Shown one piece after another: positions 9,773 to 20,125 of a DNA stretch of 64,000 nt. The notes under the pieces are model-generated. The model was not told the origin of the DNA. It did no database searches and worked only from the letters and a program-made list of their open reading frames with translations. This stretch comes from Streptococcus mitis (lineage in GTDB: Bacteria > Bacillota > Bacilli > Lactobacillales > Streptococcaceae): NCBI RefSeq assembly GCF_946190375.1, contig NZ_CAMIAF010000004.1:51354-115353 (forward strand). Reading direction: 5' to 3'. Position 1 is the stretch's first letter; every line of letters begins with the position of its first letter. The position numbers were made by a program, and so were the translations under genes.

Positions 9773-10851
9773 AAAGCAAACTACCTACTGAATGGCAAGA
9801 ACTAAGTGACCAACTCAGTTTCCAGGAATTCACCCCCATTCAAACCCAACTATTTGAACCACTTCTTGCAGGAGAAAACCTCCTAGGAGTGAGCCCAACA
9901 GGAACTGGTAAGACCCTAGCTTACCTCCTACCAAGTCTTCTCAGACTACAAAAGAAAAAAGCGCAGCAACTCTTGATTCTAGCACCAAATACAGAGCTTG
10001 CTGGACAGATTTTTGATGTATGTAAAACGTGGGCTGAAGCTATCGGCTTGACAGCTCAACTCTTCTTATCAGGTTCGAGTCAGAAACGCCAGATTGAACG
10101 CCTAAAAAAAGGACCAGAAATTCTGATTGGAACTCCTGGCCGTATCTTTGAACTAATTAAATTGAAAAAAATCAAGATGATGAATGTGGAAACCATCATC
10201 CTGGATGAATTCGACCAATTGCTAGATGATTCTCAGATACACTTTGTCGAGAAAATTACTCACTACGCACCTCGTGACCACCAACTTGTCTATATGAGTG
10301 CTACGACCAAGTTTGACCAAGAAAAGATTGTGTCGAATACACGCACTATTAATCTCTCTGATCAAAAACTGGACAACATCCAACACTTCTACATGCAGGT
10401 AGATCAACGTCACCGAGTGGATATGCTACGAAAACTGGCTCATGTAGAGGATTTCCGAGGTCTTGTCTTCTTTAACAGCCTGTCAGACCTTGGAAGTGCA
10501 GAAGAAAAATTACAGTATCGGGATATCTTGGCTGTTTCCCTCGCTAGTGATGTTAATGTCAAATTTAGAAAAGTCATCTTAGAAAAGTTTAAAGACAAGC
10601 AACTAACCCTGCTTCTTGCAACTGACCTTCTGGCTCGTGGAATTGATATCGATAGCCTAGAATGCGTCGTAAACTTTGATGTTCCTAGAGATATTGAAAC
10701 CTACACTCACCGTGCTGGCCGTACAGGTCGCATGGGTAAAGAAGGCTATGTTATCACTCTCGTCACTCATCCAGAAGAAATCAAAAAACTCAAAAAGTTT
10801 GCAAGCGTACGTGAAATTGTCTTGAAAAACCAAGAACTCTATATCAAATAA
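9769..10851 (+). CDS. DEAD-box ATP-dependent RNA helicase
   Basis: A 360-aa core helicase without a long C-terminal extension. Motifs in order: Q motif near residue 20 (FQEFTPIQ), motif I SPTGTGKT near 42-49, GTPGR near 122, motif II DEFD near 145 (the usual DEAD is changed to DEFD), motif III SAT, ARGIDI and HRAGRTGR in the second RecA domain. Such proteins unwind short RNA duplexes in ribosome assembly or mRNA turnover. It overlaps the upstream oxidoreductase by 4 bases and is co-translated with it. It is shorter than the main cold-shock helicases. Confidence 0.92.
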   Translation: MKSKLPTEWQELSDQLSFQEFTPIQTQLFEPLLAGENLLGVSPTGTGKTLAYLLPSLLRLQKKKAQQLLILAPNTELAGQIFDVCKTWAEAIGLTAQLFLSGSSQKRQIERLKKGPEILIGTPGRIFELIKLKKIKMMNVETIILDEFDQLLDDSQIHFVEKITHYAPRDHQLVYMSATTKFDQEKIVSNTRTINLSDQKLDNIQHFYMQVDQRHRVDMLRKLAHVEDFRGLVFFNSLSDLGSAEEKLQYRDILAVSLASDVNVKFRKVILEKFKDKQLTLLLATDLLARGIDIDSLECVVNFDVPRDIETYTHRAGRTGRMGKEGYVITLVTHPEEIKKLKKFASVREIVLKNQELYIK

Positions 10852-10859
10852 TCCCCATT

Positions 10860-10892
10860 GCTCTACGCACATCAGGTGTATAGAGCTTTTTT
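10860..10892 (+). terminator. Terminator after the helicase gene
   Basis: A stem GCTCTA...TAGAGC followed by TTTTTTA, starting 9 bases after the helicase stop codon. Confidence 0.8.
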
Positions 10893-10908
10893 ATAAGCAA
10901 TTCAATTT

Positions 10909-11106
10909 TATACTCTTCGAAAATCTCTTCAAACCGCGTCAGCTTCGCCTTGCGGTATGTATGGTTACTGACTTCGTCAGTCTTATCTACAACCTCAAAA
11001 ACATGTTTTGAGCTGACTTCGTCAGTTCTATCTGCAACCTCAAAACACTGTTTTGAGCAGCCTGCAGCCAGCTTCCTAGTTTGCTCTTTGATTTTCATTG
11101 AGTATT
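10909..11106 (+). repeat. BOX element (A-B-B-C)
   Basis: A complete pneumococcal-type BOX. BoxA begins ATACTCTTCGAAAATC and contains GCGTCAGCTTCGCCTTGCGG. Two boxB copies, each with ACTTCGTCAGT and a TCTGCAACCTCAAAA-type segment, follow, and boxC ends TTTTCATTGAGTATTA. It lies between the helicase and tuf terminators, outside either transcript. Confidence 0.95.
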
Positions 11107-11119
11107 AGTTCAATATCCG

Positions 11120-11152
11120 AAAAAAAGAACCTTGCAATGCAAGATTCTTTTA
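11120..11152 (-). terminator. Terminator of tuf
   Basis: On the minus strand AAAAGAATCTTGCATTGCAAGGTTCTTTT forms a long hairpin ending in a T-run. It is about 45 bases after the tuf stop codon. Confidence 0.85.
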
Positions 11153-11194
11153 GTGTCTGACTTAAATAATTGTTCTTCTGGGAACTAAATCGAA

Positions 11195-12391
<1,197 letters not shown>

Positions 12392-12462
12392 TTGAGTAAA
12401 AGCCTCCAATAAAATATATTTTATAGATAGACAGTAGGCAATACAGTCTAACTTTCCTTACT

Positions 12463-12490
12463 ATTTTATCAAATTTCAGCTAAATTGCAA
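12463..12490 (-). promoter_or_regulatory. Promoter of tuf
   Basis: On the minus strand TTGCAA (12485-12490), a 16-base spacer and TAAAAT (12463-12468) within TTGATAAAAT. The leader to the ATG is about 65 bases. Confidence 0.65.
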
Positions 12491-12567
12491 GTGTTTTACA
12501 AAGTTTTTGTGAATTATTCTTAATCGGCTAATCTAAATGGTATTTTTACTCCCATCACTTCTTTAAT

Positions 12568-12597
12568 GAAAAAGAAAAATCAGGAATTTCCTGACTT
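12568..12597 (-). terminator. Terminator of AI-2E-family permease gene
   Basis: The perfect hairpin TCAGGAAATTCCTGA followed by TTTTTCTTTTT on the minus strand, starting at the stop codon. Confidence 0.85.
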
Positions 12598-13707
12598 TTA
12601 CTTAGCTAATTCTCTTTCTCGTTCTTTCATTGTTTTATGATTTTCATACAAACGTGATAAGAACTTAGAAATTTCTTTTAAGATAGAATAGGTTGGTACT
12701 GCGACAATCATACCAATGACACCATAGATATTACTTGATAACAAAAGTAATACTAAAATCGTAATTGGATGAACCTTCATCACACCACCAACGATTCGAG
12801 GGTAGAGGATATTTCCATCCACTTGTTGAATGATTAGCATGTAGACAACTGCAATTAGCATTCTATGAGGATCAGTAAAGACATTGGCAATAATCATCGG
12901 AATCAAGCCAATACTTGGTCCCACATAAGGAATGAGATTGGCCAATCCTGAAAAAATGGCAAAGACCAAAGCGTATTTCAAACCAATCACGCTATATCCG
13001 ATAAAGGCCAAACAACCGATAATAATGGCATCAATTGCGACTCCACTAATATAGCGAGCAATTGTCGCATTCAAATTCTTTAAAAGACCTGCAATATGCA
13101 ACTTATCTCTCTTTAAAACAGTGCGCTCAAGCATCGGCAAAAATTTGTTACCATCTAACAAAAAATAAACCAAAAACACAGGGGTCATAATAATAATCAA
13201 AACGGTACTAAAGAGAGCTGATAGAACACTTCCGACACTATTGGTAACGCTATTTAGGATATTTTGTAAAATATCTACATAGGATAGATTTAATTGTTGA
13301 ATAGTCGCTTGAATATCCAAATTTTGAAAGGCTGGATAAGTAGATAAATCCATAATCAAATCTTGTAAACGACTGTAGATAGTCTGGCTAGTCGCAATCA
13401 AGCTGGTCAACTGATTAACCAAAATCGGTAAGAGATAGACTACCCCAATGACAAGCCCCCAAACCAAAGCACACAAGGTTAGTAGAATACCAATGATACG
13501 ATTAATTTTGAAATACTTTTGTAAAAAATTTACAATAGGATTGGTCAAATAATATAAAAAACCACCTAGAAGAAATGGAATCATGATGGTGTTTGCGACG
13601 CTTACAAAAGGCGTGATAATCGCCCCCATCTCTCTCCATAAATAAAAAATGATTGTTAATAATAAAATCTCACTGGTCCAAAAAAATAATTTATTCTTAC
13701 GAAACAT
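12598..13707 (-). CDS. AI-2E family (PF01594) membrane permease
   Basis: A 369-aa integral membrane protein with about seven to eight hydrophobic segments and a large loop in the middle (about residues 100-150). The C-terminal conserved segment NLIPYVGPSIGLIP near residue 260 is a hallmark of this family. Members are named for the AI-2 exporter TqsA, but many export other small molecules or ions, so the substrate here is unknown. A GGAGG site lies before the ATG. It is divergently transcribed from dacA with about 100 bases between the starts. Confidence 0.85.
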   Translation of the reverse strand: MFRKNKLFFWTSEILLLTIIFYLWREMGAIITPFVSVANTIMIPFLLGGFLYYLTNPIVNFLQKYFKINRIIGILLTLCALVWGLVIGVVYLLPILVNQLTSLIATSQTIYSRLQDLIMDLSTYPAFQNLDIQATIQQLNLSYVDILQNILNSVTNSVGSVLSALFSTVLIIIMTPVFLVYFLLDGNKFLPMLERTVLKRDKLHIAGLLKNLNATIARYISGVAIDAIIIGCLAFIGYSVIGLKYALVFAIFSGLANLIPYVGPSIGLIPMIIANVFTDPHRMLIAVVYMLIIQQVDGNILYPRIVGGVMKVHPITILVLLLLSSNIYGVIGMIVAVPTYSILKEISKFLSRLYENHKTMKERERELAK

Positions 13708-13794
13708 GAGCTACCTCCATTCATCTATTTTACCATACTTTCAAAAAAGCTTCTTTCTTCTATCATGAAACTGGGAATATTTTTTTCTTTATGT

Positions 13795-13800
13795 TAGAAT
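13795..13800 (+). promoter_or_regulatory. Extended -10 of dacA, 9 bases before the start codon
   Basis: TAGAAT preceded by TGT, with no clear -35. The ATG is 9 bases downstream and no Shine-Dalgarno sequence fits between, so the dacA mRNA probably has almost no leader. Confidence 0.5.
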
Positions 13801-13809
13801 AAACTTACT

Positions 13810-15051
13810 ATGAAAAAAATCATTTTAACTCTCTTAAGTCTATCCGTAATTGGGTCAGCATCTACTGTTGCTGCCCAAGATTTTAATATTGCTGCTAAAC
13901 ATACGATTGCTGTTGAGGCCAATACTGGTAAAATTCTATATGAAAAAGATGCAACGCAACCTGTCGAAATTGCTTCTATTACAAAACTACTTACAGTTTA
14001 CCTGGTCTATGAAGCACTCGAAAATGGAAGTATCACACTATCCACCCCAGTAGATATTTCTGATTATCCTTATCAATTGACGACAAATTCTGAAGCCAGT
14101 AATGTTCCTATGGAGGCCCGTAATTATACTGTCGAAGAGTTACTTGAAGCAACTCTGGTATCTAGTGCCAACAGCGCCGCTATTGCCCTAGCTGAGAAAA
14201 TTGCTGGCTCTGAAAAAAACTTCGTTGATATGATGCGAGCAAAACTCTTGGAATGGGGAATCAAAGATGCCACTGTTGTCAATACAACTGGTCTGAACAA
14301 CGAAACTCTCGGAGATAACATTTACCCTGGGTCTAATAAAGATGATGAAAATAAGCTCAGTGCTTATGATGTCGCTATCGTTGCTCGTAACCTCATCAAA
14401 AAATACCCACAAGTCTTGGAAATAACGAAAAAACCTTCTTCTACTTTTGCTGGAATGACAATCACTTCGACCAACTACATGTTAGAAGGTATGCCTGCTT
14501 ACCGTGGTGGTTTTGATGGACTGAAAACAGGAACAACAGATAAGGCTGGAGAGTCTTTTGTTGGTACTACTGTCGAAAAAGGCATGAGGGTTATCACTGT
14601 TATTTTGAATGCAGATCATCAAGATAATAATCCTTACTCTCGTTTTACAGCTACATCTTCCCTAATGGATTATATTTCTTCTACATTTACACTTCGCAAA
14701 ATCGTTCAGCAAGGCGATGCCTATCAAGATAGCAAAGTCCCTGTACAAGATGGAAAAGAAGATACGGTCACTGCAGTGGCCCCAGAGGATATCTATCTAA
14801 TTGAACGTGTTGGGGGTCAATCTTCCCAATCTATTCAATTCACACCTGATTCTAAAGCAATCCTCGCACCACTTGAAGCTGGAACAGTGGTTGGCCATTT
14901 GACTTACGAAGACAAGGATTTGATTGGTCAAGGTTACATTACCACAGAACGTCCTAGTTTCGAAATGGTAGCAGAAAAGAAAGTTGAAAAAGCCTTCTTC
15001 TTAAAAGTTTGGTGGAATCAGTTTATCCGATTTATCAACGAGAAATTATAA
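13810..15051 (+). CDS. dacA: D-alanyl-D-alanine carboxypeptidase (PBP3)
   Basis: A penicillin-binding protein that removes the terminal D-alanine from peptidoglycan pentapeptides and so limits cross-linking. It is 413 aa. A signal peptide spans residues 1-22 (VAAQ cleavage region). The active-site serine is in SITK at 56-59, with SAN near 119 and KTG near 239. The C-terminal beta-sandwich domain is followed by an amphipathic membrane-anchoring helix (last 20 residues). It matches streptococcal PBP3 in length and motifs. The start lacks a ribosome site and lies directly after an extended -10 box. Confidence 0.97.
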   Translation: MKKIILTLLSLSVIGSASTVAAQDFNIAAKHTIAVEANTGKILYEKDATQPVEIASITKLLTVYLVYEALENGSITLSTPVDISDYPYQLTTNSEASNVPMEARNYTVEELLEATLVSSANSAAIALAEKIAGSEKNFVDMMRAKLLEWGIKDATVVNTTGLNNETLGDNIYPGSNKDDENKLSAYDVAIVARNLIKKYPQVLEITKKPSSTFAGMTITSTNYMLEGMPAYRGGFDGLKTGTTDKAGESFVGTTVEKGMRVITVILNADHQDNNPYSRFTATSSLMDYISSTFTLRKIVQQGDAYQDSKVPVQDGKEDTVTAVAPEDIYLIERVGGQSSQSIQFTPDSKAILAPLEAGTVVGHLTYEDKDLIGQGYITTERPSFEMVAEKKVEKAFFLKVWWNQFIRFINEKL

Positions 15052-15110
15052 AACATACTGAGCAAAAGATTGCTCCAAAATAGAAACAGACCAAAAAGTC
15101 TTTAAAGTCA

Positions 15111-15164
15111 AAAACGCATAGTATCAGGTATTAAAAAAACTTGATATTATGCGTTTTATTGTGG
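15111..15164. terminator. Bidirectional terminator between dacA and nnrD
   Basis: An inverted repeat AAAACGCATAgTATCA...TGATATTATGCGTTTT flanked by A- and T-runs. It can end transcripts from both sides. Confidence 0.75.
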
Positions 15165-15198
15165 TAATATTTACTTCGTTTTCTCCTAAAATTGAATT

Positions 15199-16053
15199 TT
15201 ATCCCATTCTTTTTTGAGATATTTTATTCATTACTTTAGGAAGATAATTACTAATCTCCGTTGGCAAGACCACATAATGTTCTTGAGCTAGTTCTTGAGC
15301 AATAGCTGAATGAAGATGGGTCGCTACTGTCACACGTTCGTAGAGACTGGTCTGTCGGAATTGGCCTGCAAATCCTGCAATCATTCCAGCAAGAGTATCT
15401 CCCATTCCCCCAGTCGCCTGATAGGGACCGCCAACCTGTAACTGGTAATAATCAGATTGGCCAGCTTGCCAAATACGAGTAGCTGGACCTTTCTCTACCA
15501 AAATTGTTCCTTGAGGGAAGGAAGTTAGGGCACTAGCTGTTATAGCTTCGTTTTGCTTTTCAATCGTAATTCCAGACAGTTTTTCCCACTCCTTTTGGTG
15601 GGGAGTTAGGATAAGCTGGTTAGATGGAAATGACAAACTTGTTCTAGCAAGAATGGTCAGGGCACCACCATCTACAATCAAAATCTGATTTTGGCTTAAA
15701 TTAACAAAGACTTGTTTTACTAGATTTTCTCCAAAAGCATCGTCTCGTAAACCAGGTCCCAGCAAGACAACTTCTGCCTTCTCCAATTGCTCTTTTAACA
15801 ACTGCTGGTCTTGAAGAGCAAAGGCCATAGCCTCAGGCAAATGGCTGTGCAAAGCTGGGATATTTTCCCTATCTGTTCCAACAGTCACCAAACCAGCTCC
15901 ACTTTTAACAGCTGCTAAAGTAGCCATGATGATGGCACCACCATAAGGATAAGTCCCACCCAGCAACAGCAGACGACCGTAGTCTCCTTTATGACTGGTA
16001 CGAGAACGTTCAATAATGACTTTTTCTAGTAAGGTTTGATCAATCACTTTCAT
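15199..16053 (-). CDS. nnrD: ADP-dependent (S)-NAD(P)H-hydrate dehydratase
   Basis: Repairs hydrated NADH and NADPH, using ADP as cofactor. The 284-aa protein belongs to the ribokinase-like YjeF C-terminal family. Motifs seen: LLLGGTYPYGGA near residue 29, LLGPGL near 97, LTPHQKEWEKL near 150 and the catalytic GGMGDTLAG near 217. No epimerase (YjeF N-terminal) domain is fused. It is 13 bases downstream of the unrecognised 16067-16888 gene and probably co-transcribed with it. Confidence 0.9.
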   Translation of the reverse strand: MKVIDQTLLEKVIIERSRTSHKGDYGRLLLLGGTYPYGGAIIMATLAAVKSGAGLVTVGTDRENIPALHSHLPEAMAFALQDQQLLKEQLEKAEVVLLGPGLRDDAFGENLVKQVFVNLSQNQILIVDGGALTILARTSLSFPSNQLILTPHQKEWEKLSGITIEKQNEAITASALTSFPQGTILVEKGPATRIWQAGQSDYYQLQVGGPYQATGGMGDTLAGMIAGFAGQFRQTSLYERVTVATHLHSAIAQELAQEHYVVLPTEISNYLPKVMNKISQKRMG

Positions 16054-16066
16054 CTTTTTTCCTCAA

Positions 16067-16888
16067 CTATCCTTTACCTGATCGTTTTAAAACAATCCGA
16101 TATACTTTTTTAACCCACTCCTCCAAACCTTCTCCATCATGGTCAAGATAATACACCTTATCCAGTAATTGACTTGGAATAATATTTTCAAATTGGCTCT
16201 TATTATGAGTTGGAATAATGCAAATATACAACTCACTAAATAAATTCAACATGTCCTTAATTTTTGCAACATGGTAGCCATCAAAAATATAACCAGTAAC
16301 TTTAATCAAATCTGTATAGATAAAATGAAAACTCACTCCAGGAATAAACTTGTCTTGTAATTCTTTCTCTGAAGGAGCTCGACCTAATAAACGCTCCATC
16401 GCTAATCGATAACCAGAACTTGTATTTGACCACCCTAACATGACATAGTCAAAATAATCTATCGGATCCGATGCAGCATTTCTACTATCCAAAACCAACT
16501 CCTCAGCATCTCGCCCAAAGGCTTTCACAGCAGATAAGAGCTGACCTGTTTTAAAGATAGAAATCGCTGCATCTATAGTCGTAGTATGACTACAGTAGTC
16601 TGAAGTCACTAACCTCTTATGTAGATCATAAGTCGAGGCTACTCTTTTATCTGTAGGGGTAAATGGTGGCAGAAAGGGATGCTGAAAGATGTAATCTAAA
16701 ATCTCTTTTTTTAAACAAGAATCAGCACACTCAATACTTGTTTGACGTTTATGAAGTTTTTCGTAAGCTATAAATTTAGCAATTTTTTCTAATTCCCATT
16801 CTTGAATATTTGGATAATCAATTAGTGCTAAGTAGTATATTCCATCCCATTGTAAACTATATTCCCCATTATAAATTTTTAAAATCAT
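16067..16888 (-). CDS. Conserved hypothetical protein, possibly ADP-ribosyltransferase-like
   Basis: A 273-aa soluble protein with no signal peptide or membrane segment that I cannot assign with confidence. The central part (about residues 98-120) reads HTTTIDAAISIFKTGQLLSA. That resembles the "H-T ... ILE-G-L" start of ADP-ribosyltransferase-like folds such as DarT or RES-type domains. Downstream are GYRLAMERLLGR near 160 and a C-terminal acidic segment YYLDHDGEGLEEW. A GAGGTGATT site precedes the ATG. It is followed closely by nnrD, an NAD(P)H repair enzyme, so a link with nicotinamide nucleotides is conceivable but unproven. Confidence 0.55.
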   Translation of the reverse strand: MILKIYNGEYSLQWDGIYYLALIDYPNIQEWELEKIAKFIAYEKLHKRQTSIECADSCLKKEILDYIFQHPFLPPFTPTDKRVASTYDLHKRLVTSDYCSHTTTIDAAISIFKTGQLLSAVKAFGRDAEELVLDSRNAASDPIDYFDYVMLGWSNTSSGYRLAMERLLGRAPSEKELQDKFIPGVSFHFIYTDLIKVTGYIFDGYHVAKIKDMLNLFSELYICIIPTHNKSQFENIIPSQLLDKVYYLDHDGEGLEEWVKKVYRIVLKRSGKG

Positions 16889-16914
16889 CTAATCACCTCA
16901 CTCCATTATACAAC

Positions 16915-16942
16915 AAAAAGGAGGCGCAGACCTCCTTTTGTA
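16915..16942 (-). terminator. Terminator of folD
   Basis: The inverted repeat AAAAGGAGG...CCTCCTTTT followed on the minus strand by TTTGTTG. A second inverted repeat, TATCTAAAAT...ATTTTAGATA (16951-16987), lies between it and the folD stop. Confidence 0.8.
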
Positions 16943-17024
16943 ATCTTATATCTAAAATTTAATATTCATTTCTGTCATTTTAGATATAGCTATAGAGAAT
17001 ACACTCTCTTCAGCGAATTTTCTC

Positions 17025-17882
17025 TTATTTTCTATCCAATGTCCGAAGTGCTGCTTGATAAGTTTGCTCCATCAGCATGGTAATGGTCATAGGACCGACA
17101 CCTCCAGGTACTGGCGTGATGTAGCTGGCAAGTGGTGCAACTGCCTCATAATCAACATCCCCACAGAGCTTGCCATTTTCATCGCGGTTCATCCCAACGT
17201 CAATGACTACCGCACCTGGTTTCACAAAGTCAGCAGTCACAAACTTGGCACGACCGATTGCAACAACCAGAATATCTGCTTTTGCAGCCACCTTGGCAAG
17301 ATTATGAGTCCGTGAGTGGGTCAAGGTCACTGTAGCATTCTTTGCCAAAAGAAGCTGGGCCATGGGTTTTCCAACGATATTGGAACGACCGATGACGACC
17401 GCATTTTTACCTTCCAAGTCAATCCCATATTCATGAAACATTTCCATAATTCCTGCAGGTGTCGAAGGAATCATGACTGGATGACCAGACCAAAGGCGTC
17501 CCATATTTAGAGGATGGAAACCATCCACATCCTTTTCTGGGTCAATGGCTAATAAAACCGCCTCTTCATCGATATGTTTTGGTAATGGCAACTGAACCAA
17601 AATCCCATGCCAAGCTGGATCCTGATTATATTTAGCAATCAGGTCTAACAATTCCTCTTGAGTAATAGTCTCTGGAACTCGCACTACTTCGCTACGGAAA
17701 CCAGCCGCAAGAGCTGACCTCTCCTTGTTGCGAACGTAGACTTGGCTGGCTGGATTGTCCCCAACCAAAATCACTACCAAACCAGGCACTAGACCTGTTT
17801 CTTCCTTTAATTTTGCAGTCTTTTCAGCCAACTGCCTCTGCAATTTGGCCGCTAAAGCTTTCCCATCAATAATCTGTGTCAT
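17025..17882 (-). CDS. folD: Bifunctional methylenetetrahydrofolate dehydrogenase/cyclohydrolase
   Basis: Interconverts 5,10-methylene- and 10-formyl-tetrahydrofolate, supplying one-carbon units for purines and formyl-methionine. It is 285 aa from the chosen start ([11 protein letters not shown]), the normal family length. The catalytic lysine is in YVRNKERS near residue 55, PLPKHID is near 98, and the NADP site GRSNIVGKP is near 163. The 26-residue upstream extension of the open frame covers the -10 box TATAAT at 17913-17918 and is not translated. A weak AGAGAAG ribosome site precedes the ATG. Confidence 0.96.
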   Translation of the reverse strand: MTQIIDGKALAAKLQRQLAEKTAKLKEETGLVPGLVVILVGDNPASQVYVRNKERSALAAGFRSEVVRVPETITQEELLDLIAKYNQDPAWHGILVQLPLPKHIDEEAVLLAIDPEKDVDGFHPLNMGRLWSGHPVMIPSTPAGIMEMFHEYGIDLEGKNAVVIGRSNIVGKPMAQLLLAKNATVTLTHSRTHNLAKVAAKADILVVAIGRAKFVTADFVKPGAVVIDVGMNRDENGKLCGDVDYEAVAPLASYITPVPGGVGPMTITMLMEQTYQAALRTLDRK

Positions 17883-17961
17883 ATCACTTCTCTTTTCTTT
17901 CAAATATCTTCCATTATACCAAAAACTGTTGGTCCCCTCTAACACTTCTTTCCTAGGCAAC

Positions 17962-17982
17962 CTTATAGTTTCAAACTATAAG
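17962..17982. repeat. Perfect 21-bp palindrome upstream of folD
   Basis: CTTATAGTTT-C-AAACTATAAG is a perfect inverted repeat with a one-base centre, about 45 bases upstream of the folD -10 box. It has no T-run and so does not look like a terminator. Confidence 0.6.
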
Positions 17983-18005
17983 AAAAAGCTCGAGTCGAGC
18001 TTTTC
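17983..18005 (-). terminator. Terminator of the amino-acid ABC importer operon
   Basis: The hairpin AAAAGCTCGA/TCGAGCTTTT, followed on the minus strand by TCTTATAG, about 55 bases after the ATPase stop codon. Confidence 0.75.
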
Positions 18006-18059
18006 ATTAATCTATATTTTATATGTAAAGTTGGCTACAAATAGCTAAACAAAGCTAAC

Positions 18060-18794
18060 TTATAAAACCTTACTCAAGAAGTCTTTAGTCCGTTGTTCTT
18101 GGGTTTGTTCAAAAATCTGTTCAGGTGTTCCATCTTCAACAACCACACCGTCTGCCATAAAGATGACACGATCTGCCACCTCACGGGCAAATCCCATCTC
18201 ATGTGTTACGATAACCATAGTCATTCCTGACTTGGCTAAGTCTTGCATAACAGCCAACACCTCACCTACCATTTCAGGGTCCAGGGCTGAGGTTGGCTCG
18301 TCAAAAAGCAAAGCATCTGGTTCCATGGCCAACCCACGCGCGATGGCAATCCGTTGTTGCTGGCCACCTGATAAACTCTGTGGATAAGCATCTGCCTTAT
18401 CTGGCAAACCAACTTTTTCCAAAAGCTCTTGGGCCCTCTTCTCAGCAACAGCCTTGCTCTCACCTTTGGTCTTGATAGGTGACAAGGTGATATTTTCCAT
18501 CACAGTCATATTAGGAAAGAGATTGAATTGTTGGAAAACCATGCCCATCTTCTCACGCATGGCAAACAGGTCATTCTTCTTGTCCGTAATATCGACTCCC
18601 TCAAAGATAACCTTCCCTTTAGTTGCTTCTTCCAACAAATTCATAGAGCGAAGCAAGGTAGATTTCCCGCTTCCCGAAGGACCGATGATAACGACAACTT
18701 CTCCTCTTTTAATCTCGAGGTTGATGCCCTTCAATACTTCATTCTTTCCAAAGGATTTATGTAAATTTTCAATTTTTATCAAGGTTTCTGTCAT
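18060..18794 (-). CDS. Amino-acid ABC transporter ATP-binding protein (GlnQ-like)
   Basis: The ATPase subunit that powers a polar amino-acid importer at the inner face of the membrane. It is 244 aa. Walker [10 protein letters not shown] is at about 38-46, the Q-loop lies in FQQFNLFP, the signature LSGGQQQR is near 139 and Walker [12 protein letters not shown] near 162. The first base of its start codon overlaps the last base of the permease stop, so the two are coupled. No substrate-binding protein is encoded next to it, so it relies on one elsewhere. Confidence 0.93.
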   Translation of the reverse strand: MTETLIKIENLHKSFGKNEVLKGINLEIKRGEVVVIIGPSGSGKSTLLRSMNLLEEATKGKVIFEGVDITDKKNDLFAMREKMGMVFQQFNLFPNMTVMENITLSPIKTKGESKAVAEKRAQELLEKVGLPDKADAYPQSLSGGQQQRIAIARGLAMEPDALLFDEPTSALDPEMVGEVLAVMQDLAKSGMTMVIVTHEMGFAREVADRVIFMADGVVVEDGTPEQIFEQTQEQRTKDFLSKVL

Positions 18795-19477
18795 TATTTC
18801 TTATCTCCTTGTCCCATACGTTTTTCAAAAGCTTTCAAGGCTACTGTCAAAATAGAGGTCATAATCAAGTAATAAAAGGCTGCAAATAAAAGTGGTGTTA
18901 AAGGTAGATAGGTTGTTGTAGAAACTGTTGTAGCCCCGTTCCACAACTCCATAACACCGATAGCTGATAAGAGGGAACTATCCTTGATAATAGTGATAAA
19001 TTCGTTCCCCAATGCTGGCAAAATATTTTTGATTGCTTGTGGCAAAATCACATAGCGCATCGCATTTTTAGGACGAATCCCTAGCGAATAAGCCGCTTCT
19101 AACTGACCCTTAGGAACCGCATTAATCCCAGCACGAACAGTCTCAGAAACATAAGCACCACTGTTCATAGAGATAATCAAAATTCCTGGAATCAGACGAG
19201 AAAAATCAACACCTAAAATTCCAACCTGAATAGTCGGAGCATTGATATGCATTAGAGCAAAGGCAATCATAATCTGAACCATCATCGGTGTCCCACGGAA
19301 AATCCAAACGTACAAGTTGGCCAGCCAAACAAGCGGTTTAAACTTTGAACGTTGCCCAAAAGCCAAGACAACACCCAAAATAGTTCCCAAAAAGACAACA
19401 CAGATAGAAATGAGAACCGTCACAACAGCCCCATAGTTAAAATAAGGTAAATACTTAGGTAAAAAAGAAAAATTCAT
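18794..19477 (-). CDS. Amino-acid ABC transporter permease
   Basis: A 227-aa membrane subunit of the His/Glu/Gln/Arg/opine permease type, with about five membrane segments and the EAA-loop motif [21 protein letters not shown] (split here as EAAYSLGI...) near residue 140. I chose the ATG at 19477. The 21-residue upstream extension runs through the -10 and -35 boxes. The ribosome site before 19477 is poor. It forms a two-gene operon with the GlnQ-like ATPase. Confidence 0.9.
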   Translation of the reverse strand: MNFSFLPKYLPYFNYGAVVTVLISICVVFLGTILGVVLAFGQRSKFKPLVWLANLYVWIFRGTPMMVQIMIAFALMHINAPTIQVGILGVDFSRLIPGILIISMNSGAYVSETVRAGINAVPKGQLEAAYSLGIRPKNAMRYVILPQAIKNILPALGNEFITIIKDSSLLSAIGVMELWNGATTVSTTTYLPLTPLLFAAFYYLIMTSILTVALKAFEKRMGQGDKK

Positions 19478-19511
19478 AGTCACACTGCTTTCTAAAATAG
19501 AATACTGTATG

Positions 19512-19540
19512 ATTATAACATGTATTGAATTAAAATTCAA
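19512..19540 (-). promoter_or_regulatory. Promoter of the amino-acid ABC importer
   Basis: TTGAAT (19535-19540), a 17-base spacer and TATAAT (19512-19517) with TGT extension on the minus strand. Confidence 0.85.
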
Positions 19541-19667
19541 ACCTTTTATCCGATTTATTCAAAAAAACTTTAAGCTAGTAGAATTAGCGAGAAATCTTAG
19601 TTTTTTCTAGTCAAGTTGGCCTCCTTTATGGTAAAATAGTAACGATAAGAAATGAAGGAGAATCAAA

Positions 19668-19898
19668 ATGGAATCACATTTGGTTAGAATCATCAACCGC
19701 CTTGAAGCAATGGCAAAAGACGGCGGAAATTTAAAACGTAATTTTGAACGCGAAGGAGTTGTTGTTGCAGAAGTTGCATACAGCCACGACGAAGAAAACG
19801 GATCAATCTTTACCCTTCGTGATGTAGAAGCTCGCGAAACTTATACGTTTGATAGCATTGACTTGATTGCAATGGAGATTTACGAACTCCTTTACTAA
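19668..19898 (+). CDS. YkuJ-like (DUF1797) protein
   Basis: A 76-residue soluble protein of the DUF1797/YkuJ family, widespread in firmicutes and of unknown function. The sequence is rich in charged residues and includes the family-type segment FTLRDVEARETYTFDSIDLIAMEI. It has a strong GAAGGAG ribosome site and a TGG-TAAAAT extended -10 at 19633-19638. It stands alone ahead of clpE. Confidence 0.85.
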   Translation: MESHLVRIINRLEAMAKDGGNLKRNFEREGVVVAEVAYSHDEENGSIFTLRDVEARETYTFDSIDLIAMEIYELLY

Positions 19899-20027
19899 TA
19901 CAAAACAAGCTGGGATTGCCCCTGCATGTCTAAGCAAAATCCTTTTTGTCTCACAAATAGGATTTTTTTAGTCCAAATTCACAAAGATCTTCATTGTAAC
20001 AACTTCTCAAAGCTTCAATCTTTTTAC

Positions 20028-20055
20028 TTGCTTTACACCCCAATCCTGTTATAAT
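20028..20055 (+). promoter_or_regulatory. Promoter of clpE
   Basis: TTGCTT (20028-20033), a 16-base spacer and TATAAT (20050-20055) with TGT extension, just upstream of the CtsR operator. Confidence 0.75.
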
Positions 20056-20068
20056 GAGAGTATAGAAA

Positions 20069-20085
20069 TTTGACTATTTTTGACC
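20069..20085 (+). promoter_or_regulatory. CtsR operator of clpE
   Basis: The minus strand reads GGTCAAA-AAT-AGTCAAA, an exact fit to the CtsR heptad-repeat consensus (A/G)GTCAAA-NAN-(A/G)GTCAAA. It lies just after the -10 box, where repressor binding would block transcription start. CtsR relieves repression on heat or protein stress. Confidence 0.92.
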
Positions 20086-20125
20086 ATTAAACAGGTCAGG
20101 CTAAAAAAAGAAATGAGGTAGATGT

